From an uncultured Clostridia bacterium (GTDB lineage: Bacteria; Bacillota; Clostridia; Oscillospirales; CAG-382), in contig CANRAV010000004.1 of NCBI GenBank assembly GCA_947628695.1, positions 1 through 64,000 on the forward strand: DNA of 64,000 bases, written 5' to 3'. Shown here piece by piece: positions 17,591-26,238 of this stretch. Position numbers and translations under genes: made by a program. Numbering within the stretch: the first letter of the stretch is position 1; every line of letters starts with the position of its first letter. The notes under the pieces were generated by a model. The model was given only the letters and a program-made list of their open reading frames with translations. It made no database searches and was not told where the DNA came from.

Positions 17591-18259
17591 ATGCGATTTA
17601 GAGAGATAAGAAGCGTTCGGGATCTGCTTGACCTTGTTAATGACGCGGGGTTCCTGCCTTTCTTTGCAAATGCCATTCCCGGCTTTTCCGTAGAGGAATG
17701 CTGCCCGCGGGAGCTTTGGTTTGCAGCAGACGCTGACGGCCCGTGGGAGTGGAAGGGGCCTGCCGCAAGAAGCCGGGAATGCATATACGGCAAGTTTTTC
17801 GGCGGTAAGGCGGGCTTTGTAAGCAGGGAATGGGTGCCGGATTTTGTAAACCTTCGGCGCGACGGGTACGATTTTGACGCCCGCTTTGACGACGGGCTTG
17901 CATCCCTTAAAGACAAGGACGTGTACGACGTAGTTTCCGCCGGCGACATACTTTCCAAGGATTTAAAGCGCGCCTGCGGCTACTGCAAAGGCGGACTTAA
18001 GGGCTTTGAAACGGTGATAACCAGACTTCAAATGCAGACCTACATAACCGTTTCCGACTTTGTTTATATGCAGGACAGGCACGGCAAGGTTTACGGCTGG
18101 GGCGTTGCAAAGTACTCCACCCCGGAGACGATTTTGGGAAGCGACTTTACAACGTCGCGGTATTCCAACGCGCCTGCGAGGTCGAGGGAGAGGATAGAAG
18201 CACACCTGCGGCACCTTCTTCCCGACGCCGACGAAAGCAAGCTTTTAAAGCTTTTGTAA
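17591..18259 (+). CDS. Conserved hypothetical protein, possibly AlkZ-related
   Basis: ATG at 17591 with GGAGGG upstream; LWFAADADGPWEWKGPAARSRECIYGKFFGGKAGFVSREWVPDF resembles AlkZ-related family proteins (from memory). Confidence 0.6.
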   Translation: MRFREIRSVRDLLDLVNDAGFLPFFANAIPGFSVEECCPRELWFAADADGPWEWKGPAARSRECIYGKFFGGKAGFVSREWVPDFVNLRRDGYDFDARFDDGLASLKDKDVYDVVSAGDILSKDLKRACGYCKGGLKGFETVITRLQMQTYITVSDFVYMQDRHGKVYGWGVAKYSTPETILGSDFTTSRYSNAPARSRERIEAHLRHLLPDADESKLLKLL

Positions 18260-18270
18260 GGTTAGTCATA

Positions 18271-18306
18271 AAAAGACGCGGAAGACTTTTTGCCTTCCGC
18301 GCTTTT
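18271..18306. terminator. Bidirectional terminator between convergent genes
   Basis: AAAAGACGCGGAAG ... CTTCCGCGCTTTT. Confidence 0.75.
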
Positions 18307-18310
18307 AGTT

Positions 18311-18613
18311 TTACTTGTTTTTTGCTTCTTCAGCTTTCTCTCTTTTGCGGTTTATAAAGTAAAGAACCACGTCTGTGCTTACAACCAAAAGGTTTATTAT
18401 GTACAGTACAAGCACGAAGTTTATCTCTTTCTCGCCTGTGACATGGCCGACTACCTTTCCGGTTATGCCGGAAAGATAACCGATAATAATCGCAAAAAGG
18501 AAGACAACGCTTTTCCCCTTTGTAGACCTTGACTTGATGCTTTTATACACCGATATCGGCCAGGAGAGGCCGAAGCATACAAGCATTATCGCTTCAAAAA
18601 CCGCAGGGCTCAT
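18311..18613 (-). CDS. Small PQ-loop-like membrane protein
   Basis: Three hydrophobic segments; LVCFGLSWPISVYKSIKSRSTKGKSVVF. Confidence 0.6.
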   Translation of the reverse strand: MSPAVFEAIMLVCFGLSWPISVYKSIKSRSTKGKSVVFLFAIIIGYLSGITGKVVGHVTGEKEINFVLVLYIINLLVVSTDVVLYFINRKREKAEEAKNK

Positions 18614-19092
18614 CGTTTTTCCTCCTCGCTTGCGGCAAGCTCTTCAGCGATAAGCGCCGCAGTCTCTATAAATTTCAGGCACGGACGCTTTTTGTAAAAG
18701 CTTTCGTCCCTCTTTGTCGGTATGTAGCTTGGCGTTTCCTGCGGCGAAAGCCCCAAAAGCTCGCGGCATATAATAGAGCCGTGCTTTTCCTTAAACCTTG
18801 CCGCCATGTCCTGAACAAGCTTGTAGGTTTCCGCCTTCCTTTGGTCGTCGTGCTCGGCATAGCCCTTAAGCGCACCGGCGACAATAAGCATCCCGCTTAC
18901 CGCACCGCATACCTCGCGCAGCCTTCCCATACCGCCGCCGAAGCAGGAGGAAAGCCTTAAGCAAAGCCCCCTGTCAAGCTTCAAAACGTCGGAAAAGGCT
19001 GCCGTCACCGCCTGCGAACAGTTCGCCCCGTCAAGGAACAGACGGCAAGCCTCTTCGGCATATTTACCCATTTGCTTTACCGTTCTCCTCAA
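18610..19092 (-). CDS. C_GCAxxG_C_C family (putative redox) protein
   Basis: DGANCSQAVTAAFSD, SSCFGGGMGRLREVCGAVSGMLIVAGA, IICRELLG, RPCLKFI. Confidence 0.88.
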   Translation of the reverse strand: MRRTVKQMGKYAEEACRLFLDGANCSQAVTAAFSDVLKLDRGLCLRLSSCFGGGMGRLREVCGAVSGMLIVAGALKGYAEHDDQRKAETYKLVQDMAARFKEKHGSIICRELLGLSPQETPSYIPTKRDESFYKKRPCLKFIETAALIAEELAASEEEKR

Positions 19093-19903
19093 TCTTGTCG
19101 GTCAGTGCGTCAAGCCAGTCGCCCTCGTAAAGCTCTATCATGCCCTTGTCGCTTGCTGCGGAAAGCTTTGCGTCTATGGGCAGCTTTGAAACGCTGTCTA
19201 TACCGTAGCGCTCTGCCGTGTCGTCAATGTGGCTTTCACCGAAGATTTTATGCTTTTCTCCGCAGTTTCCGCAGACGTAATACGACATATTTTCCACCAG
19301 ACCGAGCACGGGTATATTCATAAGATTTGCCATCTTAACGGCTTTTTCAACTATTGTGGACACAAGCTCCTGCGGGGAAGCAACCACCACTATCCCCTTT
19401 ACGGGAAGTGACTGGAAAACCGTAAGCGGCACGTCGCCCGTTCCGGGGGGCATGTCCACAAACATAAAGTCAACGTCTCCCCAAACCACGTCCGTCCAAA
19501 ACTGCTTGACCGTGCCGGCTATTATGGGGCCGCGCCAAACGACCGGATCTGTTTCGTTTTCAAGAAGGTAGCTAAGCGACATAAGCTTAAGCCCCGTTTT
19601 GCTTACAACCGGGAAGATGCCGGCGTCACTGCCCTCGGCGCGAACGGCGCTTGTGCCGAAGGGACGCGCCACGGAGGGGCCGGTTATGTCTGCGTCCAAA
19701 ACACCCACCTCGTAGCCGCGTCTTCTCATATTTACGGCTAAAAGCGTTGTTACAAGCGTCTTGCCTACGCCGCCCTTGCCGCTGACCACAGCGTAAACAT
19801 TTTTAATGTTGGAAAGCGAGTTCTGCTCTTCAAGCATGCTTTCGCTTTGGCGCGAAGAACAGTTTGCAGAGCAGGTTTCGCAATTGTGCGTACATTCACT
19901 CAT
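19064..19903 (-). CDS. Mrp/NBP35 family P-loop ATPase (Fe-S carrier)
   Basis: VVSGKGGVGKTLVTTLLAVNMRRRGYEVGVLDADITGPSVAR, VDMPPGTGDVPLT, ENMSYYVCGNCG; ATG at 19903 preferred over the track start. Confidence 0.93.
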   Translation of the reverse strand: MSECTHNCETCSANCSSRQSESMLEEQNSLSNIKNVYAVVSGKGGVGKTLVTTLLAVNMRRRGYEVGVLDADITGPSVARPFGTSAVRAEGSDAGIFPVVSKTGLKLMSLSYLLENETDPVVWRGPIIAGTVKQFWTDVVWGDVDFMFVDMPPGTGDVPLTVFQSLPVKGIVVVASPQELVSTIVEKAVKMANLMNIPVLGLVENMSYYVCGNCGEKHKIFGESHIDDTAERYGIDSVSKLPIDAKLSAASDKGMIELYEGDWLDALTDKIEENGKANG

Positions 19904-20052
19904 AAAAAATCCTCGTTTCAAAAAATCTCTCTTATATTATAGCCTTTTTCTCCCTTATGTCAATAGCTTTTAAAGACGGCAAAAAAGATTGTTGCATTCG
20001 CGCCCTTTAAGTGGTATAATTCCTTAAAAGCAAAGAGGAGCGTGACTTAAAA

Positions 20053-20523
20053 GTGACGGTCAGATACGCGTCAGCCGGTGATATAGACGGGATAATGAAG
20101 CTGCTTTACCAGGTGGCGGAGGTTCACCACCGGGGAAGGCCCGACCTTTTCAAGGGCGGGTGCACAAAGTACGGGCCGGAAGAGCTTAAAAAGATAATTG
20201 AAGATAAAAACACCCCCGTCTTTGTCGCCGCAGACGGGGACGGAAATATTCTCGGTCACGCATTCTGTGTATTGAAAAGAACGGCGGAGACGCACGTACT
20301 TGAAGACAGGCTTACCATGTACATAGACGACATCTGCGTAGACGAAAATCACCGCGGAAAGCACATAGGCACGTCCCTTTGCCGCAAAGCCCTTGAGGCA
20401 GCAAAGGAGGCAGGCTGCTACAACGTAACGCTTAACGTATGGAGCCTGAACGCACCTGCAATGGAGTTTTACAAGGCCGTGGGATTTGCAGAACAAAAAA
20501 TAACTATGGAAAAGATACTGTAA
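20053..20523 (+). CDS. GNAT family N-acetyltransferase
   Basis: IDDICVDENHRGKHIGTSLCRKALEAAKEAGCYNVTLNVW; GTG start. Confidence 0.88.
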   Translation: MTVRYASAGDIDGIMKLLYQVAEVHHRGRPDLFKGGCTKYGPEELKKIIEDKNTPVFVAADGDGNILGHAFCVLKRTAETHVLEDRLTMYIDDICVDENHRGKHIGTSLCRKALEAAKEAGCYNVTLNVWSLNAPAMEFYKAVGFAEQKITMEKIL

Positions 20524-20529
20524 ACGTCG

Positions 20530-20925
20530 CTATTCTTCGAGAAAAGCAAAGAAGGCCTTGTAGGCGTCAAGCGCCTCTTCAAAGCCCTTAGGTTCCCCGT
20601 GCAGGTTGTTTGCCGCAAAGCACCTTCCGCTTGGGAACACCCCTTCCGCATTGAAAACGCTTGTGTCAAGGCTGAATGCAAAGTGGGAGTAAACCTTGTA
20701 CGCCTTCCAGCCGAAAACACCGTTTTCTTCCGTAAGCTTTTCAAGGCTTTTCCAAAAAGCTTTGTCTGCCTTTATGCCGTTTAAGGAATGCTTATTTCCT
20801 TCTTCGTCGCACCATTCCGCGTGGATGACGCCGTCGCTTACGGAAAAGGCAGCGCACTTTTCGGCCTCACGGCAGACGTAGTTTAACATAAACACTTCTT
20901 TTTTGGGGCTTTTTTTACCGAACAT
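20530..20925 (-). CDS. Hypothetical protein
   Basis: Well-formed ORF from MFGKKSPKKEVFMLNYVCREAEKCAAFSV; no family recognised. Confidence 0.6.
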   Translation of the reverse strand: MFGKKSPKKEVFMLNYVCREAEKCAAFSVSDGVIHAEWCDEEGNKHSLNGIKADKAFWKSLEKLTEENGVFGWKAYKVYSHFAFSLDTSVFNAEGVFPSGRCFAANNLHGEPKGFEEALDAYKAFFAFLEE

Positions 20926-21036
20926 TTCAGTTTCTCTTTCATTTTTTGCGTTTTTTTCAGTATAAAACTCTATTGTCAAATATAAGCCTATATTTTGTAT
21001 ATTTTCTATTAACACTTAAACAAAAGTGTTTGTTAT

Positions 21037-21074
21037 CAGTTAAAATATTGTTCGCATACAGTTAAGAATATTGT
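21037..21074 (+). promoter_or_regulatory. Tandem direct repeat CAGTTAA(G)AATATTGT, 22-nt period, overlapping a promoter
   Basis: CAGTTAAAATATTGT (21037-21051) and CAGTTAAGAATATTGT (21059-21074), followed by TGG-TAAAAT (-10 at 21077-21082). Confidence 0.55.
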
Positions 21075-21122
21075 GGTAAAATTAACACCAATACCGTGCG
21101 GATTTAAAGAGGGCGGCTTTAT

Positions 21123-21908
21123 ATGGATAAGCGCAAGGTAATATACTACAGCGACGAGCTTAATGACGAGTTCTCGGTTGCAAAGATAACGCCTAAAAAA
21201 ATAGACGCAAACTACAGGTATGTATACAGCTCGGCATTTAAGAGGTTTACGCGCTTTTTTTGGTATTATATTGTTGCAAAGCCGCTGGCGTTTGCTTACA
21301 TGAAGCTTTCTTTCCGCCAAAAGATAATAGGGGCGAAGAAGCTTAAAGAGTACAGGGACAGGGCGTATTTTATATACGGCAACCACACGCAGGATATAGG
21401 TGACGCACTTGTTCCGAGCCTTCTTGATTACAAAAAAAGCGTTTATGTCATAGTACACCCGAACAATGTGTCCATGCCCGTCGTCGGCGGGATAATGCCG
21501 TCACTCGGCGCGATACCTCTGCCGGACGGCAAGGACGCTTACAGGAACTTTATAAAAGCCATAGAGACGCGCATTTCGCAGAAGAACGCGGTTGCGATCT
21601 ACCCGGAGGCGCATATTTGGCCGTACTACACGGGCATACGCCCGTTCGGGGATGTTTCCTTTGATTATCCCGTGAAGCTGTCTGCGCCCGTTTTTTGCTT
21701 TACAAACACATATCACAAACGCCGATTCGGCAGGAAGCCGAGAATTGTTACTTACGTTGACGGCCCGTTTTTTGCGGATGACGGCATTCCTGTGCGGAAA
21801 AGGAAGACGGACCTTCGCGACAGGGTCTACGCCGTTATGTGCGAAAGGGCTAAATGCTCTACAGCCGAGACGGTAAAATACATAAAAAGGGAAGAAACCG
21901 ATGGTTAA
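21123..21908 (+). CDS. 1-acyl-sn-glycerol-3-phosphate acyltransferase-like (PlsC family)
   Basis: YFIYGNHTQDIGDALVP, IPLPDGKDAYRNF, AIYPEAHIWPYYTGIRPF. Confidence 0.8.
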   Translation: MDKRKVIYYSDELNDEFSVAKITPKKIDANYRYVYSSAFKRFTRFFWYYIVAKPLAFAYMKLSFRQKIIGAKKLKEYRDRAYFIYGNHTQDIGDALVPSLLDYKKSVYVIVHPNNVSMPVVGGIMPSLGAIPLPDGKDAYRNFIKAIETRISQKNAVAIYPEAHIWPYYTGIRPFGDVSFDYPVKLSAPVFCFTNTYHKRRFGRKPRIVTYVDGPFFADDGIPVRKRKTDLRDRVYAVMCERAKCSTAETVKYIKREETDG

Positions 21909-22740
21909 CATTTTGTTTTGCGGGAACGAGGGTGTTTTCGACGGGATGCTTACCTGCGCGCTTTCGATACTTAAAAGAACTTCTTCAAGCGAGCCCTTTG
22001 CGTTTTATGTCTTCACCATGGACGTTTCGCACTTAAACCCGGCGTACAAGCCGGTAAGTGACGGACAAATATCCTTCCTTAACGGCGTGGTCGCGGAATA
22101 CAACCCGGAAAACACCGTTAAAGCAATTGACGTTACCGGGCTTTACAAAAAGGAGTTCGCCGGCTGCCCCAACGAGGGCGCGTACTGTTCGCCCTACACT
22201 CTTATAAGGCTGTTTGCCGACGAGGTAGACTGTTTGCCGGATAAGCTTTTGTACCTTGACATAGACATACTTTTCAACCGCGATATTCACCTTTTGTACG
22301 ACATAGACCTTGCGGGGTACGAGTATGCCGCAGCAAGGGACCATTACGGCAAGTACCTTTTAAACCCGCACTACATTAACGCAGGCGTTTTGCTTTTAAA
22401 CCTCGGCTATATGAAACAAACCGGGCTGCTTTCAAAGGCAAGGCAGCTTATAAAGACAAAAAAGCTTGTATTTGCTGATCAAAGCGCTTTGATACGCTCT
22501 ACAACGAAGAAAAAGCTTCTCCCGCAGCGGTTCAACGACCAAAAGTTTTTACACAGGCATACGGTTATAAGACACTTTTCAAAAAGGCTGTTTTGGCTTC
22601 CGTATCCGCACACCGACAATATAAAGCAGTGGCAGGTAAGCAAGCTTCACAAAGTTTTTCGCTACTATTGCTTTGACGACATTCTTTACGAATATATATA
22701 TCTTAGAGAAAAGTTTAAGAGGGGGCAAGAATATGAATAA
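21901..22740 (+). CDS. Glycosyltransferase family 8
   Basis: MVNILFCGNEGVFDGMLTCALSILKRT, PDKLLYLDIDILFNRDI (DxD), YINAGVLLLNL. Confidence 0.88.
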   Translation: MVNILFCGNEGVFDGMLTCALSILKRTSSSEPFAFYVFTMDVSHLNPAYKPVSDGQISFLNGVVAEYNPENTVKAIDVTGLYKKEFAGCPNEGAYCSPYTLIRLFADEVDCLPDKLLYLDIDILFNRDIHLLYDIDLAGYEYAAARDHYGKYLLNPHYINAGVLLLNLGYMKQTGLLSKARQLIKTKKLVFADQSALIRSTTKKKLLPQRFNDQKFLHRHTVIRHFSKRLFWLPYPHTDNIKQWQVSKLHKVFRYYCFDDILYEYIYLREKFKRGQEYE

Positions 22741-24499
22741 AAACATCATACCGATTTTTTACGCATGTGACGACAATTTTGCAAAATACACCGTAGTTTC
22801 ACTGTATTCATTGAAAAAGAACGCCGACAAAGGCTTTAAATACCGTATTCATATCCTTCACAGCGAAATATCCGACGAGATGAGAAACCGCCTTGCTGAA
22901 ATGGCGGACGACAACTTTGAGATTTCGTTTGACGACGTAACAGAGTATTTGCTTTCCATTTCAGACAAGCTTCCCCTTCGTGACTACTACTCCAAAACCA
23001 CATATTACAGGCTGTTTATCGCAGAGATGTTCCCGGAGTACGACAAGGTCATATACATAGACAGCGACACGATAGTGCAGGCCGATATAAGCGAGATGTA
23101 CAATGTGGACATAGGCGACGCATACGTCGGCGCCTGTCACGACCGGGTGTTCCTTCAGGAAAACGTTTACGGTACCTATGCAGAGAAGGTTGTCGGCGTC
23201 TCCCGCTACAACTTTTTCAACGCAGGCGTCATTATGATAAACTGCGACAGGTTCAGGATACGCTTTGTGCTTGACAAGTTTATAGAGTACCTGCACATGT
23301 ACAACTTTGTCGTTACGCAGGATGAGGACTATTTGAACCTTATCTGCAAGGACCACGTTTATTGGCTTGACCAGCGATGGAACAGCCAGCTTTTCCGAAC
23401 GCTTCCGTACCCGATAGAGCAGGCAAATATCATCCACTACATAATGACAAACAAGCCTTGGCATTACGACAACTGCCCGCATGCCGACATTTTTTGGAGC
23501 TATGCGCGTGAAACAAAGGTATACGAGGCGATTCTCGAAGATCTGCACTCCTACACGGACGAGGAGAGGGAGAGGGACAGGATATCGGGCGACAACCTTC
23601 TTCAAACCGCGATAAACGAGACAAACAGAGAAGACAACTTCGTCAACCGCATGAATCTTTCCAAGCGCGCCAAGGACAGGGTAGAGGTGCTTAGAAAGAT
23701 AGAGCAGTACGAGCGGGAAGGGAAGTTTGACGTCGACGTAGAGCAGGACCCTCCCGGCCGTACGCTTATGCCCGACGAGATAGACTATATACACAAAAGC
23801 CGCTATGACAGGCTTAAAACAAAGGTTGCCTTTATGATAGCGCGCCGCTTTGTTGACAACCTTATAGAGGAAAACAAGCTGATAATAAAGGAAATAAGGG
23901 GAATAGAGCATTTCAAGAGCCTTAACAGCGGTGCGATAATAACCTGCAACCACTTCAACGCCTACGACAGCTTTGCAATACAGCTTGCCTACGAGGCCGC
24001 AGAACAGCCGAACAGAACCTTCTACAGGGTCATAAGGGAAGGGAACTACACGGCATTCCCCGGGTTTTACGGGTTTTTGATGCGTCACTGCAACACTCTT
24101 CCGCTTTCCTCGCACCACCGCACGCTTAAGAAGTTTATGGACGCTACAGACAAGCTTTTGCAGGACGGCAACTTTGTGCTTATATATCCCGAGCAAAGCA
24201 TGTGGTGGAATTACCGCAAGCCAAAGCCCTTAAAAAACGGTGCTTTTATGTTTGCGGCAAGGAACAACGTTCCTGTTCTTCCTTGCTTTATCACAATGAA
24301 GGACTCGCACATCATGGGAGAGGACGGATTTTTCGTTCAGGAGTATACAATACACATAAGCAAGCCTATATATCCGGAACCGGGACTTCCCAAAAATGCG
24401 AAGATCCAAAAGATGATGGACGAAAACTTTGCGGTTTGGAAGGCGATATACGAACACGAATATCAAATACCGCTGACCTATACGACAGAGAAGAAGTAA
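22733..24499 (+). CDS. Fusion: GT8 glycosyltransferase (N-terminal) and PlsC-type acyltransferase (C-terminal)
   Basis: MNKNIIPIFYACDDNFAKYTVVSLYSL, YDKVIYIDSDTIVQADISEMY, FFNAGVIMINCD (GT8). Then GAIITCNHFNAYDSFAIQ (HX4D) and VLIYPEQSMWWNYRKPKPLKNGAFMFA (PlsC). ATG at 22733. Confidence 0.88.
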   Translation: MNKNIIPIFYACDDNFAKYTVVSLYSLKKNADKGFKYRIHILHSEISDEMRNRLAEMADDNFEISFDDVTEYLLSISDKLPLRDYYSKTTYYRLFIAEMFPEYDKVIYIDSDTIVQADISEMYNVDIGDAYVGACHDRVFLQENVYGTYAEKVVGVSRYNFFNAGVIMINCDRFRIRFVLDKFIEYLHMYNFVVTQDEDYLNLICKDHVYWLDQRWNSQLFRTLPYPIEQANIIHYIMTNKPWHYDNCPHADIFWSYARETKVYEAILEDLHSYTDEERERDRISGDNLLQTAINETNREDNFVNRMNLSKRAKDRVEVLRKIEQYEREGKFDVDVEQDPPGRTLMPDEIDYIHKSRYDRLKTKVAFMIARRFVDNLIEENKLIIKEIRGIEHFKSLNSGAIITCNHFNAYDSFAIQLAYEAAEQPNRTFYRVIREGNYTAFPGFYGFLMRHCNTLPLSSHHRTLKKFMDATDKLLQDGNFVLIYPEQSMWWNYRKPKPLKNGAFMFAARNNVPVLPCFITMKDSHIMGEDGFFVQEYTIHISKPIYPEPGLPKNAKIQKMMDENFAVWKAIYEHEYQIPLTYTTEKK

Positions 24500-24501
24500 A
24501 A

Positions 24502-24539
24502 CAACAAAGGGTGCAAGCCGCGGCTTGCACCCTTTGTTG
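24502..24539. terminator. Perfect 38-bp palindrome, terminator-like
   Basis: CAACAAAGGGTGCAAGCCG immediately followed by its reverse complement CGGCTTGCACCCTTTGTTG. Confidence 0.65.
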
Positions 24540-24657
24540 AAATTAGAGGAGAATTATAATACGAAAACAATCAACAGTGCGTTAGCAACAGTGCTTGATT
24601 TCTTGTCTGTAAGATACAGCTTTTTTCTTAAATGAAGCTTAAGATAAATAAACTTTT

Positions 24658-25755
24658 TTATTTTTCTATGTAAATTCTCGGCACGCGCGGGGAAATACCG
24701 CACACGATTTCGTAATTTATCGTGCCTATTATGTCGGCCATTTGGCTTACCTCGCCGTCCTTGCCGAAGATACACACTTCGTCGCCTTCATGGCACTCTA
24801 TTTCCGAAACATCTATCATAAACATGTCCATGCAGACCCTGCCGATTATAGGCGCAGCTTTGCCGTTCACCTTCACGCTGTACCGGTTTGAAAGCAGCCT
24901 CGGCATGCCGTCGGCATACCCGAAAGAAACCACGGCCTTCTTTATTTTTTTATCTGCCCTGTATGTCCTGCCGTAGCTTATTGTGTCGCCCTCTTCAAGC
25001 GTCCCCACTGCGGAAATCTGCGCAAAAACGGACATTGCCGGCTTAAAGCAAAAGCCGGACGTGCACCTTTCAAGCCCGTAAAGGCCAATGCCCTGACGTA
25101 CCATGTCAAGCTGCATTTCCGGGAACCTAAGCGTCGCTGCGCTGTTGCAGCAGTGCCTTGTTCCGACGTCCATACCGTGTGCCTTAAGTGCTTCGCAAAC
25201 CGCCGTAAACGCCTTAAACTGTTTTCTTGTAAAGTCCTCGGTTTGGCCGTCCGCGTCTGCAAAATGGGTGAATATGCCCTCCACGTGTATGCCGGTTATA
25301 CCGAAAAGCGGAAGTATCTCTTTGGCGCACCTCTCCGCGTCCTCCCCGTCGTGGCAGTAAAAGCCGAGCCTGCTCATCCCCGTGTCAACTTTAATATGTA
25401 TCGCTATGTCACCGAATGCGGCTATTTTTTTCGCATAATCAACGCTGTCGCATGCCTGTGCGATTTTGTACCTTGCAAGATTGTCCGCATGCGAAACGGG
25501 CGTTTTTCCAAGGACAAGTATATTTCCACTTACCCCGCTTTTTCTAAGCTCTTCGCCTTCTTCTGCGGTTGCAACGGCAAAATCCCTTACACCTATCTGC
25601 TCAAGCGCCTTTGATACGCGAATCGACCCGTGGCCGTAGGCGTTTGCCTTGACAACCGCAAGCATCCTGCAGCCGTCGTGCAGCCTTTCCATCACGCCCA
25701 GGGCATTTTCCTTTACAGCGTTTAAGTCTATTCTCGCTTCCGCACGGTTATCCAT
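24658..25755 (-). CDS. alr: Alanine racemase
   Basis: MLAVVKANAYGHGSIRVSKALEQIG PLP-lysine motif, HIKVDTGMSRLG, GRVCMDMFMIDVS. Confidence 0.96.
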   Translation of the reverse strand: MDNRAEARIDLNAVKENALGVMERLHDGCRMLAVVKANAYGHGSIRVSKALEQIGVRDFAVATAEEGEELRKSGVSGNILVLGKTPVSHADNLARYKIAQACDSVDYAKKIAAFGDIAIHIKVDTGMSRLGFYCHDGEDAERCAKEILPLFGITGIHVEGIFTHFADADGQTEDFTRKQFKAFTAVCEALKAHGMDVGTRHCCNSAATLRFPEMQLDMVRQGIGLYGLERCTSGFCFKPAMSVFAQISAVGTLEEGDTISYGRTYRADKKIKKAVVSFGYADGMPRLLSNRYSVKVNGKAAPIIGRVCMDMFMIDVSEIECHEGDEVCIFGKDGEVSQMADIIGTINYEIVCGISPRVPRIYIEK

Positions 25756-25758
25756 GCT

Positions 25759-26238
25759 TTATGCCTCCGTTTTAATTTTATATTTCCTTTTTCTCGCTCC
25801 GCCGAAGAAAGTTATTTCGGTTAAATAACCGCCTTCTGTAACGGCTTCTGCGTACATTCCGCCGGCTTCGGCGTACAATGTGCTGCCGTTTTGTTCAAAG
25901 CCCGCGCCAAGCAGCTCCAGCGCTGCGGCAAAATCGCAGGCCGCCTTCACCGGCAGACCTGTGGATTCCGTTTCAATTCCGCCGAAGCTTAAAGCATATG
26001 TAACGCCGTCGTTAGTCTTTGCTGAAAGACCCTTTATAGTATTCGGCGCGGTGAAATTAAATTCCGCAAAGCTGCCGTCCAAAACAGCCGTAAAGGATAC
26101 GCCGCCGGACTCTTCCATAACTTCAAATTTTCCCCTTTGTGGGATCTCAAATCTTTGCTTTTCACTTGCGCAGCCGCAAAGTAAAAGCAGAAAAGCCGAC
26201 AAAATCCAGAATAAACGCTTCAAACAAAAATCACCCAA
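25759..26238 (-). CDS. Putative lipoprotein
   Basis: LKRLFWILSAFLLLLCGCASEKQRF lipobox-like signal. Confidence 0.65.
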   Translation of the reverse strand: MGDFCLKRLFWILSAFLLLLCGCASEKQRFEIPQRGKFEVMEESGGVSFTAVLDGSFAEFNFTAPNTIKGLSAKTNDGVTYALSFGGIETESTGLPVKAACDFAAALELLGAGFEQNGSTLYAEAGGMYAEAVTEGGYLTEITFFGGARKRKYKIKTEA

